Positions 1-8,351 of a DNA stretch of 50,269 bases are shown here, in pieces (the stretch's first letter is position 1; each line of letters starts with the position of its first letter). The position numbers were made by a program, and so were the translations under genes. The notes beneath the pieces are model-generated. The model did no database searches. It was not told the origin of the DNA and saw only the letters and a program-made list of their open reading frames with translations. Source of the DNA: a bacterium (GTDB lineage Bacteria; UBP14; UBA6098); NCBI GenBank assembly GCA_023145965.1, contig JAGLDC010000080.1, positions 1 through 50,269 on the forward strand, read 5' to 3'.

Positions 1-49
1 TCACGCTAATCGAAATGTCTCTTAGATTGTTGTATAATCTGACTGCAAA

Positions 50-862
50 TTATGGAGTCCGCTCAACAAACACCCTTATAAACCGATTGTAAAATTCTGA
101 CGAAATCATAATTAATACTTCACCATCTATGTTTGTGGTCCTCGTCTTTTTGATCCTTACTTTTTTTGATTTCCCGGGTTCGATTGAGATTGTGGATTTA
201 TCCAACTCTATTGCTGATAATAATTCAGGTCTAAAATTCCACCCGGGCGTGGATTCTATAGTGAGTCCATCTTTACTGATTGGCACAAAAACAAATAACT
301 CTAGCTCGAGTGAATTTCCGCTGTTGTTATAAACCCGAAATTCAGCTTTTGGGGAATCGCTGCTTAGAGAAATAGAGGATGGTGCAACTGCTAATTCCCC
401 AGATGGGCTATGCCTTTTTCGCATAGGACTTGATGGCGTTTCGATAAAATAGCGCGTTGTCACAGCAGTCCTGAATGTGCTGTTTCCGCTGGAAACACGA
501 ACGTTTGCTTCCCATGCTTGATTATAATAGCTTACGCCACAAGGAATGCTTAAAAACATCTCTCTCGATAATTTAGATCTTGGGGGAATAATAAAAGTCC
601 CTTCGCCCTCGACACTTAAGAAATCCCCACTGGGTAAAGGCAAGTAGCCTTCGAGTATCACTTTATCTAGCGTAATACCGGAAACATCTATTTTGTATTC
701 GACGCTATCGTTGCTTTCGTTGAAAATGATCAGTTCTTTTTTTATGGGGTAATTTTCTCCAAGGCGAACATCTAGCAAGGTGAAAAAAGCAGGGGAAACT
801 TGTATCGATTGAGCTACTTGAGATAAGACAATCATTAAAATAAGCGCTTTTACTTTGAACAT
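50..862 (-). CDS. Secreted protein with two beta-sandwich-like domains (hypothetical)
   Basis: A predicted periplasmic or surface protein of 270 residues with no function I can name. The start at 862 was chosen because an AGAAAGG ribosome binding site lies six bases upstream; a longer frame to 910 adds 16 polar residues before the signal peptide. A signal peptide covers about residues 1-21 and is followed by V-S-P-A-F-F. The rest is beta-rich with two repeats of an 'I-x-P-x-S/G-K' type edge (I-I-P-P-R-S-K and I-E-P-G-K-S-K), as in PapD-like or DUF916-like Ig folds that bind other surface proteins. That resemblance is an inference. It is divergent from the next gene, with 110 bases between the starts. 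Confidence 0.6.
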   Translation of the reverse strand: MFKVKALILMIVLSQVAQSIQVSPAFFTLLDVRLGENYPIKKELIIFNESNDSVEYKIDVSGITLDKVILEGYLPLPSGDFLSVEGEGTFIIPPRSKLSREMFLSIPCGVSYYNQAWEANVRVSSGNSTFRTAVTTRYFIETPSSPMRKRHSPSGELAVAPSSISLSSDSPKAEFRVYNNSGNSLELELFVFVPISKDGLTIESTPGWNFRPELLSAIELDKSTISIEPGKSKKVRIKKTRTTNIDGEVLIMISSEFYNRFIRVFVERTP

Positions 863-972
863 AAAAAACCTTTCTTTCATAGAGTATATTATCGGATTGT
901 CGTTGTTCAATTGTTTTTTCTAACAGTAAATTTTTTAAATTATATTGCGAACTTACATCATAGCTTTATCTT

Positions 973-1593
973 ATGTCTATGAATTTCAAAACTTTATATA
1001 AAATATTAGCCCTATTATTATTTCTGTTTATTGCTGAAATAGGCGCTACCCAAATCGAGATCATGCCCACGCTCGGTTACTTAACTATGATAAACGTTAC
1101 CGAACCTTCCGGTGGTTCTCCCCTTTTTATCGATGAGGGCATTCTATACGATGAGTTTTCACCATCACTCTCGCTTTTGGTGCGAACGCATGGTTTTTCA
1201 CTCGGAGCAAATATTGCTTATTCACACTCCTCAGACCTGTTTGGCGATTTTCAAATGACTGATATCGAGAGCAGATCGCTCGGTTTAGTCACAATCTATA
1301 ACTACGAGATGTCGGATTCGGGGAAATGGTTATTTCCAATGAAATTGTCGGCTTCATATCGTTGGATGACATTAGAACATAACGGCCTCAAAATAACTGG
1401 AACCGCTTATGAAGTAGCATTCAAGATGGGACTTGAAAGAGCATTATCAAAAAGAGCTAGTTTCGCTTTTTTGATTGGAAGAGGTTTCGTATGGGATGAA
1501 TTATCCAACGATGATTTTATGGTTCATCCTGATCTAGAATTTGATTGTTGGAGATTTGAATTCTATTCGCGAATATTCATGTTTAAATTTTAA
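973..1593 (+). CDS. Outer-membrane beta-barrel-like protein (hypothetical)
   Basis: A 206-residue exported protein. An N-terminal signal peptide (about residues 1-26) precedes a chain of alternating hydrophobic and polar segments rich in Tyr, Phe and Gly. The protein ends in Phe (R-I-F-M-F-K-F), the usual C-terminal signal of proteins inserted by the BAM machinery. These points suggest a small 8- to 10-stranded outer-membrane barrel; no family is recognised. No clear ribosome binding site precedes the ATG at 973, and ATG 979 is an equally good start. The AT-rich gap 911-972 could carry promoters for both divergent genes, but I see no convincing pair of boxes. Confidence 0.6.
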   Translation: MSMNFKTLYKILALLLFLFIAEIGATQIEIMPTLGYLTMINVTEPSGGSPLFIDEGILYDEFSPSLSLLVRTHGFSLGANIAYSHSSDLFGDFQMTDIESRSLGLVTIYNYEMSDSGKWLFPMKLSASYRWMTLEHNGLKITGTAYEVAFKMGLERALSKRASFAFLIGRGFVWDELSNDDFMVHPDLEFDCWRFEFYSRIFMFKF

Positions 1594-1657
1594 TCGCTTG
1601 CCTAACACACATTGAACGATTATTTTGCGAAATAATTAACACTTAGCAGGATTTAGT

Positions 1658-3046
1658 TTGATTTTCGATAACCTATTAGCTTTAATCGAAAAACTATCTG
1701 TGATTATAGTAGTAGCCTATCTTGCCACTCGAACAAGATTTTTTATAGATGCCATCGAAAGACGGTATTATTTTAAAAACCGGCTTTTTTTAATAATCGT
1801 TTTCGGCCTTTTCTCAATCTATGGTTCTTTAACCGACATTAAGATAGGAGAAGCTATAGTTAATGTGCGTGACTTAGGGCCTATCGTTGCCGGACTTGCT
1901 GGTGGCCCTATCGTAGGTCTTTTTACAGGTCTCATCGGTGGCGCACATAGGTGTTTTTTTATGCCCGGTTTCACCCGTGTAGCCTGCGGTCTTTCGACTG
2001 TTCTTGCAGGTGTTATAGCCGGTTTCTATGCAAAACACAAAGGCTTGCGCCGCGTGGAGATATGGGAGGGCCTTCTTTTAGTGCTGTTTATCGAGTTGGT
2101 GCACGATGGAATGGTTTTACTTATCGCTAAACCTTTCTCAGCGGCTCTTACGGCTGCCAAGATGGTGACTATTCCCATGATAGGAGCCAATCTTGTCGGT
2201 ATGGCGATATTTATTTTCATTGTTCATAATTTACGACGCGAACGCGAAACAGAAAGAGAACGCGACCGTTACTACAAAGAACTTGCCGAAAATGAACGAA
2301 TGAAGCGCGAACTTGAAATTGCACATGAGCTTCAAATGAGCATGGTTTCCAAGCATTTCCCGGCATTTCCCGACCGGGATGATTTCGATATATACGCTAC
2401 GATGAAACCGGCAAAAGAGGTAGGTGGTGACCTCTATGATTTCTTCCCTATCGACAAAAACCGAATTTGCTTTGTTATTGGAGATGTTGCCGGAAAGGGT
2501 GTTCCCGCAGCCTTGATGATGGCTATTACAAAAACACTTATTAAATTCGTCGCGAAAAATGATTTGCCTCCCGAGCAAATCCTCTCGATAGTCAACGAAG
2601 AGCTTAGCAGAGAAAACAGTTCATGTATGTTTGTTACCGCTTTTTGCGGAATCCTCGATACTCGAACCGGAATGCTTGTTTACAGTAATGGAGGACACAA
2701 CAACCCCTATATTATCAGAAAAAATGGTGCAATTGAAACACTTGATTCTGAAAATAGACTCGCTTTGGGCGTTATCGAAGGATTCATTTATATCGACCTC
2801 ACAACTGCCCTTGGTGAAGGCGATAGTATTTTCCTTTATACAGATGGCGTGACCGAGGCGATAAACAAAAATAATATCTTTTTTACTGAGCAACGACTTG
2901 AAGATGCACTTAAAACCCATTTCAATAATTCGATTAAGGATATCGTATGTGCCATTGTTTCAGAGGTTGACCATTTCTCTGAAGGTATTGAACAGACTGA
3001 CGATATTACAGTCCTCGGTCTGAAGTTCATGAAAAAACAGGTTTAA
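1658..3046 (+). CDS. LytS-type 5TM sensor fused to PP2C/SpoIIE-family serine phosphatase
   Basis: A 462-residue membrane phosphatase, likely an RsbU-like input that dephosphorylates a STAS-domain protein. Residues 1-190 form five or six membrane helices with the Gly-rich signature of 5TM receptors of the LytS/YhcK type (G-G-P-I-V-G-L-F-T-G-L-I-G-G). A charged coiled linker covers 192-225, and a PP2C domain covers about 230-460. The metal-binding acidic residues are present: G-G-D258-L-Y-D, G-D276-V-A-G-K-G, Y-T-D-G-V-T-E-A and T-D-D-I-T. The start is TTG with AGCAGGA six bases upstream. No STAS partner is adjacent; the nearest is at 8352. Domain assignments are firm, the partner is inferred. 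Confidence 0.88.
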   Translation: MIFDNLLALIEKLSVIIVVAYLATRTRFFIDAIERRYYFKNRLFLIIVFGLFSIYGSLTDIKIGEAIVNVRDLGPIVAGLAGGPIVGLFTGLIGGAHRCFFMPGFTRVACGLSTVLAGVIAGFYAKHKGLRRVEIWEGLLLVLFIELVHDGMVLLIAKPFSAALTAAKMVTIPMIGANLVGMAIFIFIVHNLRRERETERERDRYYKELAENERMKRELEIAHELQMSMVSKHFPAFPDRDDFDIYATMKPAKEVGGDLYDFFPIDKNRICFVIGDVAGKGVPAALMMAITKTLIKFVAKNDLPPEQILSIVNEELSRENSSCMFVTAFCGILDTRTGMLVYSNGGHNNPYIIRKNGAIETLDSENRLALGVIEGFIYIDLTTALGEGDSIFLYTDGVTEAINKNNIFFTEQRLEDALKTHFNNSIKDIVCAIVSEVDHFSEGIEQTDDITVLGLKFMKKQV

Positions 3047-3113
3047 AATATACGATTCCCTGCTTATTATTCTATTAATTTGAGGTATGTAAATTTTAGA
3101 ATTGGAGGCTATT

Positions 3114-3824
3114 TTGAAACCAGCTATTTTTCTTTTATTGGTAATAATTGCCACGACTATATCCTTTGCACAAACACACGATTCAATTCAGCCCTGCCCG
3201 GGATGTGATTTGCCACTTAAAGGTATTACTTTGGGTGGTTTTTTCGGCGGAAGCACGTTTTCTGTCGATTCCGATTCTCCGACCGTTGCCGAAGCAATAG
3301 ACATCGATGCCCTGCCTTCGATTGCCTTTAGGGCCGGAGGAGGATTATATTTATATCCCGGAGGTAGGTATCGTATTGGCCTAATCGGAGGTTATAACTG
3401 GGCAAGCAGCGGCAACGATGATGTTTATATCAAAACTAATGCTTTATGGACAACACTGCTTGTTGACCTCATTAGAACGACCAGTGCGGTTCATATCATG
3501 GGAGGAATCGGTGCCGGTGGTGGTTTAGCAACTGTTAAAGGTAGTGAACTTGGGAAAACTGGCGAAGTAAGCGAAAATGTCCCGGTATTTGCTCTTCTCC
3601 CTAGATTCGGAGTGGAAATTCCAATTGCTGAAATAGGTGCTATATCCCTCGAGTTTTCATATTTATGGTTTTTTGGAGAAGAAAAAACACTCACATGGGA
3701 AACTCAATCGATCGAGGGAAGCCCCAATGAAAGACAGCTCGATTTCTCGCCTATCGAAATAGGAGGTCCCTCTTTTACACTGGGTCTTCAATTCGGCAAG
3801 GTGAAGAAACTCGAATATGATTAA
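3114..3824 (+). CDS. Secreted, probably outer-membrane beta-barrel protein (hypothetical)
   Basis: A 236-residue exported protein of unknown function. The TTG at 3114 is chosen because GGAGG (3104-3108) lies five bases before it; a TTG at 3102 in the same frame overlaps that site and is unlikely. Residues 1-20 are a signal peptide ending S-F-A-Q. A short Cys pair follows (C-P-G-C), then Gly-rich amphipathic strands (G-G-F-F-G-G, A-G-G-G-L-Y-L-Y-P-G-G) typical of small outer-membrane barrels. The strand-turn pattern continues to F-T-L-G-L-Q-F-G near the end. The reading frame stops 27 bases before the next lipoprotein gene in the same frame. Confidence 0.65.
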   Translation: MKPAIFLLLVIIATTISFAQTHDSIQPCPGCDLPLKGITLGGFFGGSTFSVDSDSPTVAEAIDIDALPSIAFRAGGGLYLYPGGRYRIGLIGGYNWASSGNDDVYIKTNALWTTLLVDLIRTTSAVHIMGGIGAGGGLATVKGSELGKTGEVSENVPVFALLPRFGVEIPIAEIGAISLEFSYLWFFGEEKTLTWETQSIEGSPNERQLDFSPIEIGGPSFTLGLQFGKVKKLEYD

Positions 3825-3851
3825 ATTCATAATTTAGAATACCATTTTGCT

Positions 3852-4544
3852 TTGGTTTTTAGTCTTTTCGTCATTCTTTCTTGTTCAAGACCTTCAGTTG
3901 TAGAACCTGATTATGATCCCGAAGATATAGATGAGGTGAGCTATATCGCAATCGATCCAGATGGTAATCTAAAATGCATCTCAATCAAAGATAGTATTTC
4001 TCTAGGATCTGAGACTCTACTGGTATATCAGGAAAGAGGGATATCCTTCGATTGGAATCTTCGAGCTGTTTTTACCCGGATTCCGTGGCAAGCTAGGGAA
4101 TTTTATCTTGATTCGGAGGAAAAAACTGCCTATCTAGAATGGAATGGTAACCATTTAACGGGTTCATGCTGGTATGAGGGTTCAAGCACTGAATATATAG
4201 ACCAAGACGTCGACGATTTCTCGTTGCATGCCTGGTTTGTGTGGGCAGCGTTTTGGGGTCTTCCATGGCATAAGGATAATTGGGCCGTCGAATTCGACAT
4301 AGTTACCCCTGATTTAGATGTTTATGGGTATGAGGGGATCTTCGATGGAGCCGCAATGATTACCAACTCGACTGGTGAAGATACAATCGAATGCTATAAA
4401 CTCGACATTGACGGACGAGGCCTTATAGGTCTTTTTGCACCGGATATTAAGCTTTATGTCCGAAAAATGGCACCTCATATCCCCATGTATTGCACAGTCG
4501 AATCTGAGGGCACTGTTCTTCTATATTATGCTGATTCCCTTTAA
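3852..4544 (+). CDS. Putative lipoprotein (hypothetical)
   Basis: About 230 residues with a hydrophobic N-terminus and a lipobox, I-L-S-C, with Cys at residue 11, so probably an outer-membrane-anchored lipoprotein. The rest is acidic and rich in Trp and Tyr, with no family I recognise. The start is uncertain: TTG 3852 gives a signal with no basic residues, and no ATG or GTG exists in this frame between the preceding stop (3822-3824) and 3852. An ATT at 3825 would give a longer signal. The TAA stop overlaps the stop of the convergent DUF1858 gene by three bases. Confidence 0.55.
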   Translation: MVFSLFVILSCSRPSVVEPDYDPEDIDEVSYIAIDPDGNLKCISIKDSISLGSETLLVYQERGISFDWNLRAVFTRIPWQAREFYLDSEEKTAYLEWNGNHLTGSCWYEGSSTEYIDQDVDDFSLHAWFVWAAFWGLPWHKDNWAVEFDIVTPDLDVYGYEGIFDGAAMITNSTGEDTIECYKLDIDGRGLIGLFAPDIKLYVRKMAPHIPMYCTVESEGTVLLYYADSL

Positions 4545-4753
4545 ACAATCGGGTTTTGTTTTTCGAGGAATTCATTCAATTCGGTTAAGATCGCCTGTGG
4601 GTCCATACCTTTTGAAACTATCAATTCCTCGATTGTGCCCCAGACAGGTTCTCCACATTGAGTGCAATGTAGTCTTTTCTCAAGAAGCCAGACATGCGAC
4701 TCGGGATACTTGTCCAAAAGAATCTCAACAGGCATATTCGGTTCGATTAACAT
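4541..4753 (-). CDS. DUF1858-domain small protein
   Basis: A 70-residue protein that is essentially one DUF1858 domain. The signature is P-V-E-I-L-L-D-K-Y-P-E, then C30-T-Q-C33, then G-T-I-E-E-L and a closing L-N-E-F-L helix. DUF1858 is related to the N-terminal ScdA domain and is usually a small cytosolic module found alone or attached to hemerythrin or PAS proteins; its role is unknown. The Cys pair could bind metal or be redox active (inference). AAAAGGA lies six bases before the ATG. The gene points against the lipoprotein gene and shares its stop region. Confidence 0.8.
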   Translation of the reverse strand: MLIEPNMPVEILLDKYPESHVWLLEKRLHCTQCGEPVWGTIEELIVSKGMDPQAILTELNEFLEKQNPIV

Positions 4754-4827
4754 AATTTATCCTTTTAAAAAATGGAGGTTCGACGGCGACCACAGATATA
4801 AAAGGCTCCCGCGATTATTGATCTCGA

Positions 4828-5130
4828 ATGAACAAGAGAATTTTCGCCGAGTGTTTTGCTCCAATAAACCGTTTTTCCCGTCTTATAGTTTGGCATATGA
4901 AGCCGGTGCTAGAATCTAAAGCTAAAGAACTAATGGGTCTGGCAGTTAGCACAGCACTCCGTTGCGATGAGTGTATTCTTTACCATCTCGATCGTTCGGT
5001 AGCCGAGGGGGCAACCCGTAAAGAGATCATAGAAACCCTCAATATTGCGCTCGTCATCGGTGGAAGCATCGTGATTCCTCATTTGCGGACAGCATTCGAT
5101 GCTATGGACGCGATATTCGGTAACATTTAG
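4828..5130 (+). CDS. AhpD-like / carboxymuconolactone decarboxylase family protein
   Basis: A 100-residue all-helical protein with the AhpD-type active site: C46-D-E-C49 followed by H53 (R-C-D-E-C-I-L-Y-H), then the family's G-A-T-R-K-E-I-I-E-T. The sequence K-A-K-E-L-M-G-L-A-V before the Cys pair is also typical. Members are small thiol peroxidases or reductases; with both Cys present a thiol-redox role is likely, but the substrate is not visible. ATG 4828 directly follows an in-frame TGA, so no earlier start is possible. No ribosome binding site is obvious. The stop abuts the stop of the convergent DUF3467 gene. Confidence 0.82.
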   Translation: MNKRIFAECFAPINRFSRLIVWHMKPVLESKAKELMGLAVSTALRCDECILYHLDRSVAEGATRKEIIETLNIALVIGGSIVIPHLRTAFDAMDAIFGNI

Positions 5131-5442
5131 TTATTGTTCGTTGCCAAAACCTATAGCACCCTTTGCATCGGGATTCTTATCCGGTGTCTTTATCTCACCA
5201 AACTGTTTCTCGAACTTCTCGATATTATCTCCGAGAGCTTTGAGAAGCATTTTCGCATTCATCGGTGTCATAATTATTCGGCCCTGGACTTTGGCTTTTG
5301 GTGCTCCGGGAACCATTCTTGCAAAATCGATAACGAACTCGCTTGGCGAATGAGTAATTACCGCGAAATTAGCATAAATACCTTCTGCGACATCCGGAGG
5401 AAGTTCGATTTGTATTTGCCTCGGTGATTTTTCTCTTTGCAT
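5131..5442 (-). CDS. DUF3467 family protein
   Basis: A 103-residue protein of the DUF3467 family, recognised by G-I-Y-A-N-F-A-V-I-T-H-S-P-S-E-F-V-I-D-F, then P-G-A-P-K-A-K-V and the helix M-L-L-K-A-L-G-D-N-I-E-K-F-E. The function is unknown; members are small cytosolic proteins found across many bacteria. ATG 5442 is preferred over the upstream ATG at 5493 because AAAGGA lies at the right distance and the family begins near this point. It is convergent with the AhpD-like gene with no spacer. Confidence 0.85.
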   Translation of the reverse strand: MQREKSPRQIQIELPPDVAEGIYANFAVITHSPSEFVIDFARMVPGAPKAKVQGRIIMTPMNAKMLLKALGDNIEKFEKQFGEIKTPDKNPDAKGAIGFGNEQ

Positions 5443-5663
5443 CTTCTTCCTTTCTTTTTTTGCAAGTATATACAGGAATGAGTGGTTTCGCAATTATTAA
5501 TAAGAAAACAGGATTCTGGATCGGTAACTAAATTTGAATTAGAGCTGAAATTCCAGTAAGTAGTAAATCAAATTCCCCAACTTCATTCCAGCACAGAGCT
5601 TTTCGGAAAGTTATGTTTATTCCAATTTCTAAGATAAACGACCTTCATAATGGCGCACAAAAC

Positions 5664-5691
5664 TTGACGTTGAGAAAAAATTGTTTAAAAT
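5664..5691 (+). promoter_or_regulatory. Sigma70-like promoter of trpS
   Basis: TTGACG (5664-5669), a 16-base spacer, then TAAAAT (5686-5691). Transcription would begin near 5698, which leaves ATG 5726 as the first usable trpS start and rules out the in-frame TTG 5681 and ATG 5690, which lie inside the promoter. Confidence 0.55.
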
Positions 5692-5725
5692 GGGTTCATT
5701 GAAGAATTTAGATAGAGTGGGGAGA

Positions 5726-6733
5726 ATGTCAGAGAAGAAAAAAAAGGTTCTATTATCAGGGATGCAACCCTCGGGAGCATTGCATTTAGGCAACTATGAA
5801 GGTGCGCTTCGCAATTGGGTTGAACTGCAGAACAGCGGTAATTATGAGATGTTCAATTGCATTGTCGATTGGCATGCGCTAACCAGTTCCTATGAGAATA
5901 CAGAGTTACTGATCCCGCGTATCTATGAGATGGCTGCGGATTACATAGCCGCCGGCCTCGATCCTAAGAAGACAGCGATTTTCGTGCAGTCGCATGTTAA
6001 AGAACACGCCGAGCTTCACCTTTTGCTTTCGATGATCATTCCCATTCCATGGCTCGAGAGAGTTCCGAGTTATAAGGAAAAATTGGAATCTCTCGGTCTC
6101 GATTCTTACGGTTTTCTTGGCTATCCCTTGCTTCAATCGGCAGATATATTAATTTACCGCGCCAATGTTGTGCCCGTCGGGAAGGATCAGCTTCCGCATC
6201 TTGAGCTTACACGCGAAGTCGTGAGGCGTTTCCATTATCTATTCGAGGATGTTTTTCCTGAACCCGAGGCGTTGGTTACCAAATTCCAGGTACTTCCTGG
6301 AACAGATGGTCAGAAAATGTCAAAGTCCTACGGCAATTTTATTGCATTGGGAGATAGCCCGGATATCACCAAAAAGAAGGTCATGTCGATGTTTACCGAT
6401 CCGGCGAAGATTCACAAAACAGATCGCGGTCATCCCGAAAATTGCCCTGTTTACATATACCGCACGATTTACGATCCCGATCTTCCAGAGGATCTCAAGG
6501 AAAAATGCAGTGCTGGTGATCCCTCGGCAGGATGCGTAGGATGCAAAAGGGCACTTCTTGGAGCAATAATAGAATTTTTTAAGGATTTTAGGGCTAAACG
6601 CGAGGAATTACTTGCTGATAAAGCCTTATTGGACGAATATCTTGCAGAAGGCGCCCAGCGCGCACGTGAAAGAGCGAACGAAACCATGCTTCTTGTTCGC
6701 AAGGCGATAAAGATGTATAAACCGGAGGTTTAA
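5726..6733 (+). CDS. trpS: Tryptophanyl-tRNA synthetase with probable 4Fe-4S site
   Basis: Charges tRNA-Trp with tryptophan in the cytosol. The protein has 335 residues, the usual class Ic length. The HIGH-type motif is P-S-G-A-L-H20-L-G-N and the KMSKS motif is K197-M-S-K-S201. The anticodon-side region carries four Cys at about 240, 261, 270 and 273, spaced C-x20-C-x8-C-x2-C. This resembles the C-x22-C-x6-C-x2-C set that binds a 4Fe-4S cluster in Thermotoga maritima TrpRS, with the same first-to-third distance. The start at 5726 follows GGGGAGA closely and lies downstream of a good promoter. Its last codons carry the GGAGG used by the next gene. Confidence 0.95.
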   Translation: MSEKKKKVLLSGMQPSGALHLGNYEGALRNWVELQNSGNYEMFNCIVDWHALTSSYENTELLIPRIYEMAADYIAAGLDPKKTAIFVQSHVKEHAELHLLLSMIIPIPWLERVPSYKEKLESLGLDSYGFLGYPLLQSADILIYRANVVPVGKDQLPHLELTREVVRRFHYLFEDVFPEPEALVTKFQVLPGTDGQKMSKSYGNFIALGDSPDITKKKVMSMFTDPAKIHKTDRGHPENCPVYIYRTIYDPDLPEDLKEKCSAGDPSAGCVGCKRALLGAIIEFFKDFRAKREELLADKALLDEYLAEGAQRARERANETMLLVRKAIKMYKPEV

Positions 6734-6735
6734 AA

Positions 6736-6960
6736 TTGGGTGTAATCGTCAGTTACGATTTCTGTTGTTGGAAAGACGATGGTTGCAAAACAAAATGTTC
6801 TTGCACCTCCGTTCCTGAGAATGCTGAATGCCAGAATTGTGCTGTTATTTGCCCCGAAGGCGCTATTTCCCGCTCTGATCGAGTGGAAATCGACGATGAG
6901 TTATGCACGGACTGTAGCATCTGCATCGAATCCTACCCTAACGGAGCGTTATCCCGATAA
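6736..6960 (+). CDS. Dicluster-type ferredoxin with one degenerate cluster
   Basis: A 74-residue small electron-transfer-type protein. It starts at TTG 6736 with GGAGG (6724-6728) inside the end of trpS, so the two genes are probably co-translated. In the usual dicluster pattern, cluster II would use C57, C60, C63 and C39, and all are present. Cluster I would need residues 29, 32, 35 and 67; 32 and 35 are Cys but 29 is Asn and 67 is Tyr, so both missing ligands fall in the same cluster. Five extra Cys lie at 10, 11, 17, 21 and 23 and might form another metal site. Its partner is unknown. Confidence 0.75.
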   Translation: MGVIVSYDFCCWKDDGCKTKCSCTSVPENAECQNCAVICPEGAISRSDRVEIDDELCTDCSICIESYPNGALSR

Positions 6961-6963
6961 ATA

Positions 6964-7779
6964 ATGTTTTTTAAAGGCAAAATCGCTGGTGTTTACACTC
7001 TCCTAGCAATCGGAGTTACATTTATTTTTTGCTTATCCTGTTCCGAAGGTATTGGTCCATCTGCTACGGAAAATTTACTCGCTGGTTCGGTCAATCTAGG
7101 CGAACTTAGCGGTGTTTCAGCATCAGATATTAAAGTCTATTTAGTTGAGTTCCAGACAACTGGAATGGCCCGGGTAGATTCAGTAACACCGGATTATACT
7201 GGCGAATATGAATTTGAGGGCTTCGATTTCGGAAATTATGGGATCGAATCCTCTACTGCATATGGAATTTATCCGAATTACTATGGTTTTCACGATGGCA
7301 ATCGCAACGGCTCTTTTGGTTCAGGCGATGCAGTAGTTTTTTCAAGTTATGGACATGTAAGTTATTACAATGTGCCGCTTTATGGTGATTTCCCAGATAC
7401 TATCGTATATGAACTCGAACCCAATAATGATGCTTTTCTCTCGCAAGAACTGGGAATTATTCACTGTAAAAATATTCGTGGAGATTTAACCTCTGGGGGT
7501 TTTTCCCCACCAGACCAATATACTGGAGATTTGGACCTATATCACTTCGAAGCGGTTTGGACAGGATATTTAGTCGCCGAGCTCAGTTGGTCTTCCAGTT
7601 ACGACCTTGATTTATTTCTTTATGACGGTAGTGCGCTCACTGTCATTCAAAGCGCTGCAACCGAAGGTTATGGCCCTGAACGACTCTATAATTCATTATA
7701 TCGAGGCGACGATTTCATCCTTCTTGTTGCATCCATAGATGGTCCCAGCAGTTATGAATTATCGATTAACATTGAGTAG
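6964..7779 (+). CDS. Lipoprotein with C-terminal PPC (pre-peptidase C-terminal) domain
   Basis: A 271-residue probable surface lipoprotein. A signal peptide ends in L-S-C26. Residues about 38-130 look like a beta-rich domain related to the carboxypeptidase-regulatory fold (a 'tropical calyx' of Y-E-F-E-G-F). The linker E-L-E-P-N-N-D-A is the standard lead-in of the PPC domain, which follows with G-D-L-D-L-Y-H-F and Y-D-L-D-L-F-L-Y-D-G and runs to the end. PPC domains usually accompany secreted peptidases, but no catalytic domain is present, so this may be a binding or anchoring protein. It starts three bases after the ferredoxin stop. Confidence 0.7.
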   Translation: MFFKGKIAGVYTLLAIGVTFIFCLSCSEGIGPSATENLLAGSVNLGELSGVSASDIKVYLVEFQTTGMARVDSVTPDYTGEYEFEGFDFGNYGIESSTAYGIYPNYYGFHDGNRNGSFGSGDAVVFSSYGHVSYYNVPLYGDFPDTIVYELEPNNDAFLSQELGIIHCKNIRGDLTSGGFSPPDQYTGDLDLYHFEAVWTGYLVAELSWSSSYDLDLFLYDGSALTVIQSAATEGYGPERLYNSLYRGDDFILLVASIDGPSSYELSINIE

Positions 7780-7786
7780 GAGCAAC

Positions 7787-8293
7787 ATGGAATTCAATGA
7801 ACTTATTAAGAAACGAAAATCTATAAGGAAGTATAAAAGCGAAGCTCTCCCACCTGGCTCCCTAGATAAGATACTATCTGCTGGCAGATTTGCTAATTCT
7901 GCACGAAATAGACAAAAATGGGCTTTCATTGTCGTAACAAATAAAGAGATGTTACAAGCATTAGTTCCAGCTTGCCGCAATCAAGCCTTCGTGGGCGAAG
8001 CTGCCGCTCTTATCGCAGTCTGTTCTACAGAGGAATATACCATGTCCTCGGGAAATCCTGCGCATTTTATCGACTGCTCGATAGCCCTCGATCATATGCA
8101 ACTCGCGGCAACAAGCTTAGAATTAGGCACATGCTGGTTGGGTGCTTTTAATAATGACAAAGTAGGAAAGCTTCTCTCTGTCCCAGATGAGATATGGGTT
8201 GTGGGTTTATTGACTATCGGTATCCCTAATGAAGAAGGCAGGGAAAAGAACCGTATTTCACTCGAAGATTTAGTGCATTACAATAAGTGGTAG
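7787..8293 (+). CDS. Nitroreductase family protein
   Basis: A 168-residue FMN-dependent oxidoreductase of the nitroreductase fold. It opens with F-N-E-L-I-K-K-R-K-S-I-R-K-Y, the FMN-phosphate Arg/Ser motif of the family, then A-R-N-R-Q-K-W-A-F, and has the late Gly-rich G-T-C-W-L-G-A-F segment that closes over FMN. It is at the short end of the family. ATG 7787 is used because TAGGAG lies six bases upstream and it follows the previous stop; a longer frame runs back into the lipoprotein gene. The natural substrate cannot be told. Confidence 0.88.
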   Translation: MEFNELIKKRKSIRKYKSEALPPGSLDKILSAGRFANSARNRQKWAFIVVTNKEMLQALVPACRNQAFVGEAAALIAVCSTEEYTMSSGNPAHFIDCSIALDHMQLAATSLELGTCWLGAFNNDKVGKLLSVPDEIWVVGLLTIGIPNEEGREKNRISLEDLVHYNKW

Positions 8294-8313
8294 GTTATCA
8301 GGAAAAAATCCAT

Positions 8314-8319
8314 TATAAT
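8314..8319 (+). promoter_or_regulatory. Possible -10 box (TATAAT) for the STAS/sensor operon
   Basis: A perfect TATAAT sits 33 bases before the ATG of the STAS gene, in the 58-base gap after the nitroreductase gene. The -35 position (TAGGTT at 8291-8296, 17-base spacer) matches poorly, so this is weak. Confidence 0.3.
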
Positions 8320-8351
8320 TATTAGACAACAAATCATTTTTGGGAGGTTTC

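Noticed and set aside
1658-3046. Sporulation protein SpoIIE
   Set aside because: Only the PP2C domain is shared; the 5TM LytS-type sensor and lack of other sporulation genes point to a general signalling phosphatase.
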